NCBI RefSeq assembly: GCF_040361435.1
Contig: NZ_APNL01000014.1
Location: 56,913-120,912, forward strand
Source: Salinisphaera sp002433465
GTDB taxonomy: Bacteria > Pseudomonadota > Gammaproteobacteria > Nevskiales > Salinisphaeraceae
Length of the DNA: 64,000 nt
Direction: 5' to 3'
Part shown: piece by piece, positions 45,321-54,703 of the stretch
Layout: each line of letters opens with the position of its first letter
Numbering within the stretch: the stretch's first letter is position 1
Made by a program: the position numbers and the translations under genes
The notes under the pieces: generated by a model
What the model saw: only the letters and a program-made list of their open reading frames with translations
Told to the model about the DNA's origin: nothing
The model's database searches: none

Positions 45321-46538
45321 TTAATCGACCAGTTCGAAGCTCACGCCGGCGCGCTCATGCAGGCGTTCGATCAGGGTGTCGCCGAGCAGGGTGGCCGGGG
45401 TCCAGAAGCCGCCTTCGGTTTCGCCGCGCTGGCTTAAACAGATCGCCGCCTCGGAGAGCATCTTGGAGGTGGAGCCGTAGCCTGGATCGCGATCGCCGAC
45501 GACCTTGGCCTTGAGTTTTTCACCGGCCGCGGTGGTGCCGAACAGGCGCATGTCGTAGAAGCCTTTTTCCTGCGCGCTCGGGCTCGGGCCTTCGCCGGGC
45601 TCGGGCAGCACGAAGCGTTGCAGCAGCGCACGCGTGGGCTTGATGGCCACGCCGACGAGAAAACCACCCAGGCCCGCCGCCAGGCCGTAGGCGTTGAGCC
45701 GGCCCTTCGTGCCGCGTCCGGTCATCATCGCTTCGTCGTATTTGAACTCGGCGCCGTAGGCCTGGCCCGACAGGGCATTGCTGCGCTGAACCACGCGCGT
45801 GTTGCAGCTGGCCATGATGAACGGCGCGATCCAGCTGTTGGCGTCGGGGTCGAAGGAGGCGCCCTTGGGATTGGGCTGGCGCACCTCGGGCCGATAGCCT
45901 TCGGGGCAGATCGAATAGGGGTTGGCCAGCTGTTTGCGCAGTGCCGGATTGGCCCGCACTTCCTTGGCGAAGTTCACCAGGCTGGCCACGGTGCCGCCCG
46001 AGAAGGTGCCGCGCATGGCTTTCACTCGCAGCTTCACCCGTGTGCAGGGCGCGCCGAAGCGCTCGCGCGCGTTGCGCTGCAAGAAATGCACGCCCAGATC
46101 CGACGGCAGGGAGTCGAAGCCGCAGCAGTTGACGATGCGTGCGCCGCTGGCTTTGGCGCGCGCTTCGTACTTGTCGAGCATGGCCGCGATCCAGTGCACC
46201 TCGCCGGTGAGATCGCAGTAATCGGTGCCGCTGTCGGCACAGGTGGCCACCAGCGTTTCGCCGTACAGCGCGTACGGCCCCACGGTGGAGATGACCACGC
46301 GGGTCTGGGCACACATCGCCGCCAGCGAATCCGCGTCGTTGGCGTCGGCCACGATCATGGCGACTTCGGGGTTGCCGATTTCGCTGCGCACCTGGCCGAG
46401 CTTGGCCTTGGAGCGTCCGGCCATCGCCCAGCGCACTTCGCCGTCGTCGCCATAGCGTTCGGCCAGGTAGCGGCAGGTTAGTTGGCCGACAAAGCTCGTC
46501 GCCCCGAAAACCACGATATCGAAAGCAGGTGTATCCAT
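45321..46538 (-). CDS. saccharopine dehydrogenase-like (trans-acting enoyl reductase type) protein
   Basis: A 405-residue protein with an N-terminal Rossmann motif (V-V-F-G-A-T-S-F-V-G), then S-T-V-G-P-Y-A-L-Y-G and C-G-F-D-S-L-P-S-D-L-G, typical of the saccharopine dehydrogenase-like group that includes mycobacterial trans-acting enoyl reductases. It probably reduces a lipid-linked or fatty acyl double bond; the lysine pathway role is unlikely. ATG 46538 gives the usual short N-terminus; no clear ribosome site. Confidence 0.85.
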   Translation of the reverse strand: MDTPAFDIVVFGATSFVGQLTCRYLAERYGDDGEVRWAMAGRSKAKLGQVRSEIGNPEVAMIVADANDADSLAAMCAQTRVVISTVGPYALYGETLVATCADSGTDYCDLTGEVHWIAAMLDKYEARAKASGARIVNCCGFDSLPSDLGVHFLQRNARERFGAPCTRVKLRVKAMRGTFSGGTVASLVNFAKEVRANPALRKQLANPYSICPEGYRPEVRQPNPKGASFDPDANSWIAPFIMASCNTRVVQRSNALSGQAYGAEFKYDEAMMTGRGTKGRLNAYGLAAGLGGFLVGVAIKPTRALLQRFVLPEPGEGPSPSAQEKGFYDMRLFGTTAAGEKLKAKVVGDRDPGYGSTSKMLSEAAICLSQRGETEGGFWTPATLLGDTLIERLHERAGVSFELVD

Positions 46539-46668
46539 AGCTGAGAGCACCGTTTGAACAGATGCGCGTAATCTACTAGACAACCGCTATTACCCGTCAT
46601 TGTCGACGCTGCTTGGCCGCCTGCCGTGCCTCGCGTAAGCTTGCCGCAGCCTCAATTCAGGGTCCGCC

Positions 46669-47472
46669 ATGGTCTCTCAAGACGACTCCTACGATCGCGC
46701 TGCACGCAGCGCCGACAACGCCGGTTCCGGCGACGATACGATCGACTTCGGCTACGAACGCGTCGCGCGCGGCGAAAAGCAGCGCCGCGTGGGCGCGGTG
46801 TTCGATTCCGTTGCCGACAACTACGATGTGATGAACGACCTGATGTCGATGGGCATCCATCGGGCGTGGAAGCGCTTCACCCTGGAACTGGCCGCCGTGC
46901 GCGAAGGCGAGCAGGTACTGGACCTGGCCGGCGGCACCGGCGATCTGGCTGCGGGTTTCGCGCGCCGCGTCGGCCCGAGCGGGCGCGTGCTGCTCTCCGA
47001 CATCAACGGCGCGATGCTCGCCAACGGCCGCGAGCGCATGCTCGATCGCGGCGTGGCTGGAAATATCGATTACTGTCTCGCCAACGCCGAGAAACTGCCG
47101 TTTGCCGACAACAGCTTCGACTGTGTCTCCATCGGCTTCGGGCTGCGCAACGTTACCGACAAGCCGGCCGCGCTTGCCGAAATGCAGCGGGTCACCCGTC
47201 CGGGCGGCCGGGCTATCGTGCTGGAGTTTTCCAAGCCGGCGGTGCCGGGGCTGGACAAGCTTTACGACATCTACTCGTTTTCCGTACTGCCCTGGCTGGG
47301 CAAGACGGTGGCCAAGGACGAAGCCTCCTATCGCTATCTGGCCGAATCGATTCGCATGCACCCGGACCAGGGCACGCTCCAGTCGATGATGGAAACGGCC
47401 GGGCTCGTGCGCTGCGGCTATCACAACCTCACCGGCGGCATCGTCGCCGTGCATCGCGGTTACGCGCCCTAG
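46669..47472 (+). CDS. ubiE: ubiquinone/menaquinone C-methyltransferase UbiE
   Basis: A 267-residue SAM-dependent methyltransferase. F-D-S-V-A-D-N-Y-D-V-M-N-D-L-M-S, then D-L-A-G-G-T-G-D-L-A (SAM site) and G-F-G-L-R-N-V-T-D are diagnostic of UbiE. It carries out the C-methylation of the benzoquinol in ubiquinone synthesis. A polar N-terminus of about 30 residues is longer than in E. coli (251 residues). AGGG lies seven bases before the ATG. First of ubiE-ubiJ-ubiB. Confidence 0.97.
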   Translation: MVSQDDSYDRAARSADNAGSGDDTIDFGYERVARGEKQRRVGAVFDSVADNYDVMNDLMSMGIHRAWKRFTLELAAVREGEQVLDLAGGTGDLAAGFARRVGPSGRVLLSDINGAMLANGRERMLDRGVAGNIDYCLANAEKLPFADNSFDCVSIGFGLRNVTDKPAALAEMQRVTRPGGRAIVLEFSKPAVPGLDKLYDIYSFSVLPWLGKTVAKDEASYRYLAESIRMHPDQGTLQSMMETAGLVRCGYHNLTGGIVAVHRGYAP

Positions 47473-47514
47473 CGCGCACGCTGCGCGCCGCCATTCAACA
47501 GGCCCGGATTCGTC

Positions 47515-48141
47515 ATGACGGACTCTTCTCTGCGAAGCCTGCCCACGCCCGCGCTGGGCGCGGCCGAGATCGCGCTCAATCGTTATCTGGGCAACGACCC
47601 GCGGGCACTCGCGCGCTGCGAGGACCTTGCCGGACATTCCCTGGAGCTGCGTTTTTCCGATCTGCAGCTACGGCTCGTATTCATCGCCGAGCGCCACGGT
47701 ATGCAGCTGCGCGGCGTACCGGATACACAGGCAGACGTCTGCCTGACCGGCACCTCGACCGCCTTCGGGCGCATCCTGTTTTCCGGCGGCCGCGAAGGCA
47801 TTACCGGCGGCGGTCTGCGTATCGAAGGGGATGTCGGCGTCGCCCAGCGCTTTTCCGATCTGTTCGCCAGCGTGGATTTCGACCTCACCGATATCATCGA
47901 CGCCCGGCTGGGGCCGGTGCCGGCTTATTTCGTCGGCCAGGGCATCAAGCAGGTCCGGGCGCTGTTTTCGCGCGCGGCCCGTGAATTTCCGGAACAGACG
48001 GCCGAGTATCTGCGCGAGGAAACGCGCGACGTGATCGGCCCCTGGGAACACGAAAAGTTCGTGACCGAAATCGAAACGCTGCGCGACGATGTCGAGCGGC
48101 TATCGGCGCGGGTAGCGCGTGTGAGTGAGGGGAGCCGCTGA
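47515..48141 (+). CDS. ubiJ: ubiquinone biosynthesis accessory factor UbiJ
   Basis: A 208-residue protein with an SCP2-like lipid-binding domain (residues 5-110) and a coiled coil at the C-terminus. UbiJ binds ubiquinone intermediates and scaffolds the Ubi complex in the cytosol. Position between ubiE and ubiB is the conserved order. Its TGA overlaps the ubiB ATG. Confidence 0.93.
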   Translation: MTDSSLRSLPTPALGAAEIALNRYLGNDPRALARCEDLAGHSLELRFSDLQLRLVFIAERHGMQLRGVPDTQADVCLTGTSTAFGRILFSGGREGITGGGLRIEGDVGVAQRFSDLFASVDFDLTDIIDARLGPVPAYFVGQGIKQVRALFSRAAREFPEQTAEYLREETRDVIGPWEHEKFVTEIETLRDDVERLSARVARVSEGSR

Positions 48142-49760
48142 TGTTCGATCGCAGCCGGCGCATGCTGGAAATCATCCGCACCGCGCGTCGCTACGGCCTG
48201 GGTGAACTCGCTGGCGATGCCGCGCCCACCTGGCTGCTGGGCAAGCCGCGCGCGTTCGACGAGCCGCTGAACGTGCGCCTGCGTCTGGCGCTCGAAGAGC
48301 TGGGCCCGGTGTTCGTGAAATTCGGCCAGACGCTGTCCACGCGCCGCGATCTGCTGCCCGAGGGCATGGCCGAAGAACTGGCCAAGCTTCAGGATGAAGT
48401 GCCGCCGTTCGAAGGCGCCGAAGCACGACGCCTGATCGAAGCGGCCTACGGCCATTCGCTCGACCAGTTCTTCGAGTATTTCGAAACCGAGCCGATGGCC
48501 GCGGCCTCGATCGCGCAGGTACACCGTGCCCGCCTGCATGCACGCGACGGCGAAGCGCAGGGGCGTGAGGTGGTGGTCAAGGTGCTGCGCCCGGACGTGC
48601 ACGAACGCATCGGGCGCGACGTGGCCGTGCTGTATCGGCTGGCCGGGCTGGCCGCGCGTTTTCACCCCGAGGCCAAGCGCCTGCGCCCGGTCGAGATCGT
48701 GGCCGAGTACGACCGCATCATCAACGACGAGCTGGATTTGATGCGCGAGGGCGCCAACGCCAGTCAGCTCGGGCGCAACTGGGCTGGTTCCGATCTCATC
48801 GTGCACCCGGAAATCCACTTCGACTACAGCACCGAAACGGTGCTGGTCATGGAGTATATGCGGGGCGTGCCGATCGACGACGTCGACACGCTCAAAGCGG
48901 CCGGCGTGGATTTCAAGGTGCTCGCCGAGCGCGGCGTGGAGATCTTTTTCAAACAGGTCTTTCGCGACAATTTCTTTCATGCCGACATGCACCCGGGCAA
49001 TATCCTGGTGCAGCCGGAAGTACCGCATCGGCCGCGCTATGTGGGCCTGGACTTCGGCATCGTCGGCTCGCTGACCGTGGACGACCAGCGCTATCTGGCC
49101 GAGAATTTCCTGGCGTTCTTCAACCAGGACTATCGCAGGATCGCCGAGCTGCACGTGGAATCCGGCTGGATGCCGGCGGATACCAGCATCGAGGAATTCG
49201 AAGGCGCGATCCGGACCGTGTCCGAGCCGATCATGAACAAGCCGCTGGCCGAGATTTCCTTCGGGTTGTTTCTGGTACGCCTGTTCAAGATTGCGCGTCG
49301 CTATCGTTATCAGGTCCAGCCGCAGCTGGTGCTGCTGCAAAAGACCGTGCTCAACGTCGAAGGCCTGGGCCGCGATCTCTACCCGCAGCTCGATTTGTGG
49401 GCCACCGCCAAGCCGGTGCTCGAGGAGTGGATGCACCACCGCGCCAGCCCGCGCGTGGCCGGCGAGCGGTTGAAAAACCAGCTGCCGCAGATCATGGACA
49501 GCCTGCCGCGCATGGTGCCCACGCTCATGAAGCGCCTCGATGAAGGCACCAATCCGGCCGCGCGCGAACTCGAACGCGCGCTCACCGATATCACCCGCGA
49601 GTTGCGCAGCGCGCGCCGCGCCATGCGCTGGACGGTGGTCGGTACCGGGCTGGTCGTTTCCGGGGTGCTGCTGGTGATCTATCCGCCCGTGCCGCTGTGG
49701 GTCGGGATTGTCGGCGGCCTGGCCGGACTGGTCTGCTGGGTGCAGGCCTCGCGCGGCTAG
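48141..49760 (+). CDS. ubiB: ubiquinone biosynthesis regulatory ATPase UbiB
   Basis: A 539-residue ADCK-type atypical kinase/ATPase. V-F-V-K-F-G-Q-T-L-S-T-R-R-D-L-L-P is the KxGQ extension, A-A-A-S-I-A-Q-V-H the Ala-rich loop, then D-M-H-P-G-N and D-F-G-I-V-G. Two helices at the C-terminus anchor it. It supports ubiquinone synthesis, probably by extracting lipid intermediates with ATP. Starts in the ubiJ stop codon. Confidence 0.97.
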   Translation: MFDRSRRMLEIIRTARRYGLGELAGDAAPTWLLGKPRAFDEPLNVRLRLALEELGPVFVKFGQTLSTRRDLLPEGMAEELAKLQDEVPPFEGAEARRLIEAAYGHSLDQFFEYFETEPMAAASIAQVHRARLHARDGEAQGREVVVKVLRPDVHERIGRDVAVLYRLAGLAARFHPEAKRLRPVEIVAEYDRIINDELDLMREGANASQLGRNWAGSDLIVHPEIHFDYSTETVLVMEYMRGVPIDDVDTLKAAGVDFKVLAERGVEIFFKQVFRDNFFHADMHPGNILVQPEVPHRPRYVGLDFGIVGSLTVDDQRYLAENFLAFFNQDYRRIAELHVESGWMPADTSIEEFEGAIRTVSEPIMNKPLAEISFGLFLVRLFKIARRYRYQVQPQLVLLQKTVLNVEGLGRDLYPQLDLWATAKPVLEEWMHHRASPRVAGERLKNQLPQIMDSLPRMVPTLMKRLDEGTNPAARELERALTDITRELRSARRAMRWTVVGTGLVVSGVLLVIYPPVPLWVGIVGGLAGLVCWVQASRG

Positions 49761-49771
49761 CGCGCTAGCGC

Positions 49772-50278
49772 ATGCGTGCATCGGCGCTCGAGCCCGGGCC
49801 GGTCGACGACCGGCTCTGGCTGCGCGTGGCCGACGCCATCGACCGGCCGATTCTTTTTCGCTGGCAGGTCGAGGCCTATCGCGCCCATATCGAAGCGCTC
49901 TGGGGCTGGGATGAAGCGTGGCAGCAGCGCGACTTCGAGCGGCTGTTCGCTGCGCTCACGCCGCGGGTGATCATGCAGCGTGCCGGCAACGACAGCCGCG
50001 CGGCCGGCTATATTCAGACCCAGCGCCGGAGCCAGTCGCTGCATCTGGCCAACATCGTAGTCAGGCCGGACCGGCGCGGGCAGGGCATCGGAAGCCGTCT
50101 GCTGCGCCACATGCAAACGCAGGCCGAGCAGGCACGCTGTGCGGTGACGCTCAAGGTGTTTCGCTGCAACGAGCGGGCGCGCGTGTTCTACGAGCGGCTG
50201 GGCTTCGAGGAAATCAGTCGCAACCGAACGCATTTCGTGCTTCGCTGGGCGCCGAACGGCGTCGATGAGAGTTTGTAA
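49772..50278 (+). CDS. GNAT-family acetyltransferase
   Basis: A 168-residue acetyltransferase. V-V-R-P-D-R-R-G-Q-G-I-G-S-R-L-L is the acetyl-CoA loop and V-F-Y-E-R-L-G-F-E-E-I the C-terminal motif. Substrate unknown. It begins 11 bases after ubiB and shares TAATG with the next GNAT gene, so the two are co-translated. Confidence 0.87.
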   Translation: MRASALEPGPVDDRLWLRVADAIDRPILFRWQVEAYRAHIEALWGWDEAWQQRDFERLFAALTPRVIMQRAGNDSRAAGYIQTQRRSQSLHLANIVVRPDRRGQGIGSRLLRHMQTQAEQARCAVTLKVFRCNERARVFYERLGFEEISRNRTHFVLRWAPNGVDESL

Positions 50279-50853
50279 TGGGATGGCTGGATAGCACGCG
50301 CCTGCAGGGCGACCACGTCGTACTCGAGCCGCTGGCGCACGGGCATGCCGATGCGCTGTGCACGGCCGTGCGCGATGGCGAGTCCTGGCGGCTGTGGGTG
50401 GCCGACGTGCCGAGTCCGCAGCAGATGGGCGCCTATGTCGAGACCGCGCTGGCCGCGACAGATCAGCGTGCCTTCGTGGTGCGCGAACGCGGCGGCGAGA
50501 TCGTCGGCACCACGCGTTTTTATGGCGTGGACGCGGGCAATTGTCGGGCGTTGATTGGTTACACCTGGTATGCCGCGCGTGTGCGCCGTACCGCGATAAA
50601 CAGCGAAAGCAAGTATCTGCTGCTGTCGTATCTGTTCGACGACCACGAAGCCATCGCGGCGGAGTTTCGTACCCACAGCCTGAATATCGCCTCGCGCCGG
50701 GCCATAGAACGGCTGGGCGCCAAGCAGGACGGGCTGCTGCGCAGCCACCAGATCCGTGCCGATGGCACCCTGCGCGATACCGCGGTCTATTCGATCATTG
50801 CCGCCGAATGGCCGGCCGTGCGCGCGAACCTGCGATCACGCCTGGCCGGTTAG
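50278..50853 (+). CDS. GNAT-family acetyltransferase (RimJ/RimL-like)
   Basis: A 191-residue acetyltransferase. The opening (L-Q-G-D-H-V-V-L-E-P-L) and H-S-L-N-I-A-S-R-R-A-I-E-R-L-G-A are typical of the RimJ/RimL N-terminal acetyltransferase branch. I-G-Y-T-W-Y-A lies in the central beta strand. Its ATG overlaps the previous stop. Confidence 0.88.
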   Translation: MGWLDSTRLQGDHVVLEPLAHGHADALCTAVRDGESWRLWVADVPSPQQMGAYVETALAATDQRAFVVRERGGEIVGTTRFYGVDAGNCRALIGYTWYAARVRRTAINSESKYLLLSYLFDDHEAIAAEFRTHSLNIASRRAIERLGAKQDGLLRSHQIRADGTLRDTAVYSIIAAEWPAVRANLRSRLAG

Positions 50854-50880
50854 GCCTGAGCGTAACCGGCACCTCGAGCG

Positions 50881-52215
50881 CTAGCGGTTGCGCAGAATGT
50901 GCAGGCCCTTGAGCAGGTTGAGCGCTTCGTAGAGCGGATAATCGGTCTGGGCGAGGTCGCCGCTACCGGTGGCATCGTTCGACGGCCCCGGTACGCGCTG
51001 GTTGTCGCGGGTGTCGTTGGACAGGGCGCCGGCCAGATCCGCCTCCGAGAAGGGGGTGACGTTGTTCGATTCCGCGGCGGTGACGTTCACGTTCTGTATG
51101 CCCACGTCCGGCTCGATGCCCTCGGCCTGAATCGAACGCCCGCTGGGTGTGTAGTAGCGCGCGGTGGTGAGCTTCAGGGCCGCCCCGTTGGCCAGCGGCA
51201 CGATGGTCTGCACCGAGCCCTTGCCAAAGGTGCGATTGCCCATGATCACGGCCCGGTTATCGTCCTGCAGCGCGCCGGCGACGATTTCCGAAGCCGAAGC
51301 CGAGCCTTCGTTGACCAGCACCACGATCGGTGCGCCGTCGAGCATGTCGCCCGGGGTGGCGGCGAATTGTTGATCGGTGTTGGGCGCGCGCCCGCGGATC
51401 GAGACGATATCGCCGGCGTTGATGAACGTATCGGCCACGTCCACGGCCGAGTTGAGCACGCCGCCGGGGTTATTGCGCAGATCGAGCACGATGCCGCGCA
51501 ACGGGCCTTCGGCCTTGTCCTTCAAGTCGGAAATTTCGCGCTTCAGGCTGTCTCCGGTCTGACTGGAGAACTGGGTGATACGCACATAGCCGTAGCCGCG
51601 GTCGAGCATGCGCGACTTCACGCTCTCGACCCGGATCACGGCGCGCTTGAGCGTGACCTTGAACGGCTCGTCGCGCTCTTCGCGCAGGAGGGTGAGCGTG
51701 ACGTCGCTGCCGGCATCGCCGCGCATGGCCTTGACCGCGTCCATCAGGCTCATGCCTTTGACCGCCTGATCGTCGATCCGAATGATCAGGTCGCCGGCCT
51801 GGATGTTGGCCTTGCTGGCGGGCGTGTCGTCAATGGGCGCGACGACCTTCACAAAGCCGTTGGCCATCTGTACTTCGATGCCGAGGCCGCCGAACTTGCC
51901 CGAGGTGGAGATCGAAATCTCCTTGAATTCCTCGGCGTTCAGATAGGCCGAATGCGGGTCCAGGCCGTCGAGCATGCCGCGGATCGAGTTTTCCAGCAGC
52001 GCCTGGTCGGAGACGTCCTCGACATAGCCCTGCTTTACCCGGTTGAGGATCTCGACGAACGTACGCAGTTCGTCCAGCGGCAGGCCCTGGGCCTCGACGC
52101 TGTCGTTGTTGCCGGCATTGCCGCGATCGGCCAGGCCGCCCTGGGCAACGCTCACGATCACGCCGATGACCACGCCCAACGCAATCAGCAGCGAGCTGCG
52201 GGTTTTCGATCGCAT
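50881..52215 (-). CDS. ctpA: carboxy-terminal processing protease (S41, CtpA-like)
   Basis: A 444-residue periplasmic protease: N-terminal anchor helix (residues 8-26), PDZ domain near 95-170, then S41 protease with catalytic Ser in E-G-S-A-S-A-S-E and Lys in F-G-K-G-S-V-Q-T. CtpA trims periplasmic proteins including cell-wall hydrolases. It lies just downstream of envC on the same strand, the usual pairing. ATG 52215 has AGGA upstream. Confidence 0.95.
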   Translation of the reverse strand: MRSKTRSSLLIALGVVIGVIVSVAQGGLADRGNAGNNDSVEAQGLPLDELRTFVEILNRVKQGYVEDVSDQALLENSIRGMLDGLDPHSAYLNAEEFKEISISTSGKFGGLGIEVQMANGFVKVVAPIDDTPASKANIQAGDLIIRIDDQAVKGMSLMDAVKAMRGDAGSDVTLTLLREERDEPFKVTLKRAVIRVESVKSRMLDRGYGYVRITQFSSQTGDSLKREISDLKDKAEGPLRGIVLDLRNNPGGVLNSAVDVADTFINAGDIVSIRGRAPNTDQQFAATPGDMLDGAPIVVLVNEGSASASEIVAGALQDDNRAVIMGNRTFGKGSVQTIVPLANGAALKLTTARYYTPSGRSIQAEGIEPDVGIQNVNVTAAESNNVTPFSEADLAGALSNDTRDNQRVPGPSNDATGSGDLAQTDYPLYEALNLLKGLHILRNR

Positions 52216-52335
52216 GAATCCTGACTCCCTGGGACGACCCCACCCGCACGCGCGAATCACGCGTCGATAATCAACGACAGATGCGGGAATAATGCTGCGC
52301 AAAAGATAGCATATCGCGGGCTCGCCCCGGTTGCC

Positions 52336-53493
52336 TTACCCGGCCAGCCAGCTGGCCGGATTGATCGGCGTACGCCCGCGGCGCAGCTCGAAATAGGCGC
52401 CGTTCTGGCTGTGCCCGCCGCTGTGTCCGGCCTTGGCCACGGCCTGGCCCTGCTCGACGCGGTCGCCGACTTCCACGTAGGTGCTCTCGGCGTGGCCGTA
52501 GAGCGTGTAGTAGTCGTTGCCGTGATCGACGACCACGATTAGCCCGTAGCGGTGCATATAGCCGACATAGACCACCCGCCCGGCGGCCACCGCGCGTACC
52601 GGCGTGCCGGCGGCAGCGCCCAGCCATTCGCCCTGCCATTTGAGCGGTCCGCCGGCCTTGGTCGTGCCAAAGCGCGCCAGCACCGGGCCGTTGACCGGCG
52701 GCTGCATGCGTCCCTTGAGTTGCCCGAAGGGCGTGTCGTCGGCGGGCTCGGGCGGCAGATCGGACAGCTGGGTGCGCAGCCGGCCCATGAGGCTGCGCAG
52801 GCGCTGCTCGTCGGCTTTCATTTCGGACAGCGTGGCCTGCTTGTTCGATAGCTGGCTGTCGAGCGCGGCAATGGCCTGTTCGCGCTCGGCCTGGTTGGCC
52901 TTGAGGCTGGCCAGGGTGGATTCACGCGTTTCGCGCTGACGGCTGAGTTCTGCCTGCTCGTTTTCGAGCGCGTTCTGGCGCACGGCCAGATCGGCGAGCG
53001 CGCCGCGCAACGCGGTTACCTGCTCGGTACGCGCGTTGGCGAAATATTCGTAGTAGACCAGCATGCGGCCCAGCTTTTCCGGCGACTGGCCCGACAACAG
53101 CAGGCGCATCTTGTCCATCTGGCCGCTGGCATACGCCGCGCGCACCTGTTCACGCAGCGCGTCCAGCTGGCTGCCGAGATCGCGGCGTTCGCGATCGCGG
53201 CGGCGGGTGAGGTCGGCCACGCGCTCGCGCGCCTCGGCAATCTTGTCGTCGAGTTCACGAAGGCGCTTGGAGGCGGCGCTGATATCGGCTTCGGCCTGGC
53301 TCAGTCGGGTGGACAGGTCGCTGCGTTGGCTTTTGTCCTGGGCGATCTGCTGGCGCACGTTGTCGATGCGATCGCGTAGCGCATCCAGCTCGGCGCGCGT
53401 GCTTTGCGAGCGCGCATCGCCGCTCTGGGCCAGCCCGGGGCTGGCCACAGCGAAAGCGAGCAGGCAGACGCCAGCAAGAACAACTACGCGCAT
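52336..53493 (-). CDS. envC: EnvC-like murein hydrolase activator
   Basis: A 385-residue protein: signal peptide (cut after L-A-Q, residue 23), a long coiled coil (residues 30-250) and a C-terminal LytM/M23 domain. The metal ligands are degenerate: the first HxxxD is replaced by K-W-Q-G-E-W, and the last HLHFE by N-G-A-Y-F-E. This is as in EnvC, which activates amidases rather than cutting peptidoglycan itself. Y-G-H near the end of the fold remains. ATG 53493 starts the signal; the longer frame is a shadow. Confidence 0.9.
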   Translation of the reverse strand: MRVVVLAGVCLLAFAVASPGLAQSGDARSQSTRAELDALRDRIDNVRQQIAQDKSQRSDLSTRLSQAEADISAASKRLRELDDKIAEARERVADLTRRRDRERRDLGSQLDALREQVRAAYASGQMDKMRLLLSGQSPEKLGRMLVYYEYFANARTEQVTALRGALADLAVRQNALENEQAELSRQRETRESTLASLKANQAEREQAIAALDSQLSNKQATLSEMKADEQRLRSLMGRLRTQLSDLPPEPADDTPFGQLKGRMQPPVNGPVLARFGTTKAGGPLKWQGEWLGAAAGTPVRAVAAGRVVYVGYMHRYGLIVVVDHGNDYYTLYGHAESTYVEVGDRVEQGQAVAKAGHSGGHSQNGAYFELRRGRTPINPASWLAG

Positions 53494-53725
53494 GCGACTA
53501 GTGTATGGGTCTGCTGCCAAGCCGTCATGCCCTGCGTGGCTCGCAGCGCGGGTCGTTAGCAAAGCGCGCGCGGGCCGGGCCTGCACTCGATAATCCCGGT
53601 CGTTCGTCGCCCGTGGCGGCGAGCGGAGCGCCCGGTATGCAATAATCGCGGCGCGACGCGCAGCTTGCGCATCTCTCGATCGTGAATTCACCGGCCCGCA
53701 GCGGCCGATTGGGACCGTACACGCC

Positions 53726-54157
53726 ATGAATTTGGAGCAGATACAGGAATTCATCACCAACCACCCCTATCTGTGGAGTGCGCTGGTTCTGGTGCTGATC
53801 GCGCTGGCGGTCAACGAGGCGCTGCGCACCGTCAAGGGGCACAAGCCGATCCCCGCCAACGAAGCAGTGCGGTTGATGAACACCGAGGATGCCATCGTCG
53901 TGGACACGCGCTCGGCGGCCGATTTCAAGAAAAGCCATATCCTCAACGCCAAGCATGTGCCGATGGCGGGCATTGAGGAACGCGCCAAGGAAATCAGCAA
54001 GAACACCGACCGTACGATCATCTGCTATTGCGGTATCGGCAACGTCGCCCCGCAGGCGGTGGCCAAGCTGCGTAAGCTGGGGTACACGCGTGCCTATGCG
54101 CTCAAGGGCGGCATCAACGCCTGGCAGGGCGATGGCATGCCGGTCACCAGCAAGTAG
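53726..54157 (+). CDS. rhodanese-like protein, membrane anchored (YibN-like)
   Basis: A 143-residue protein: one N-terminal helix (residues 14-32) and a rhodanese domain with the active Cys in I-I-C-Y-C-G-I-G-N and D-T-R-S-A-A-D-F-K. E. coli YibN has this layout and lies upstream of grxC-secB-gpsA; here secB follows directly. Sulphur transfer or redox role, substrate unknown. Confidence 0.9.
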   Translation: MNLEQIQEFITNHPYLWSALVLVLIALAVNEALRTVKGHKPIPANEAVRLMNTEDAIVVDTRSAADFKKSHILNAKHVPMAGIEERAKEISKNTDRTIICYCGIGNVAPQAVAKLRKLGYTRAYALKGGINAWQGDGMPVTSK

Positions 54158-54202
54158 CGGCGCTGCCCGAGTGACAGCAATTCAAGGCAACGAGGAGGCG
54201 AG

Positions 54203-54697
54203 ATGGCAGAGGACAACGGCCAGCAGGCCAGCGAGAACGGCGAGGCCCAGCGCCAGGTCGCGCTGCAGAAGATTTATATCCGCGACGCATCCATCGAGGT
54301 GCCCAACGGCCCGCGCGTGTTTACCGAGCAGTACCAGCCGGAGGTCAACGTCGACCTGAATACGCGCATCGAGAATCTCAGCCGCGAAACGCACCAGGTC
54401 ACGCTGACGGTGACGGTCACCGCCAAGCAGGGCGAGCGCACCGCCTATATCGTGGAGGTGCAGCAGGCCGGGGTGTTCCAGATCGACGGCTTCGACGATG
54501 ACGCCGAGCGCGGCCACCTGCTGGGCGCCTACTGCCCGTCGATCCTGTTCCCCTATATTCGCGAAAGCGTGGGCGATATGGTGCAGCGGGCGGGTTTCCC
54601 GCATTTTCTGCTGCAGCCGGTCAACTTCGATCGCCTGTATGCCCAGCATCAGCGCAGCGAAGGCGGGCCGACCGAAGTCGGCGACGCGACGCATTAA
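54203..54697 (+). CDS. secB: protein-export chaperone SecB
   Basis: A 164-residue SecB. Q-K-I-Y-I-R-D-A-S-I-E-V-P-N-G-P, then Y-I-V-E-V-Q-Q-A-G-V-F, and L-G-A-Y-C-P-S-I-L-F-P-Y are diagnostic. It keeps preproteins unfolded for SecA. N- and C-termini are slightly longer than in E. coli (155). GAGGAGG is five bases before the ATG. Six bases before gpsA, so co-transcribed. Confidence 0.98.
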   Translation: MAEDNGQQASENGEAQRQVALQKIYIRDASIEVPNGPRVFTEQYQPEVNVDLNTRIENLSRETHQVTLTVTVTAKQGERTAYIVEVQQAGVFQIDGFDDDAERGHLLGAYCPSILFPYIRESVGDMVQRAGFPHFLLQPVNFDRLYAQHQRSEGGPTEVGDATH

Positions 54698-54703
54698 CCC
54701 ATC

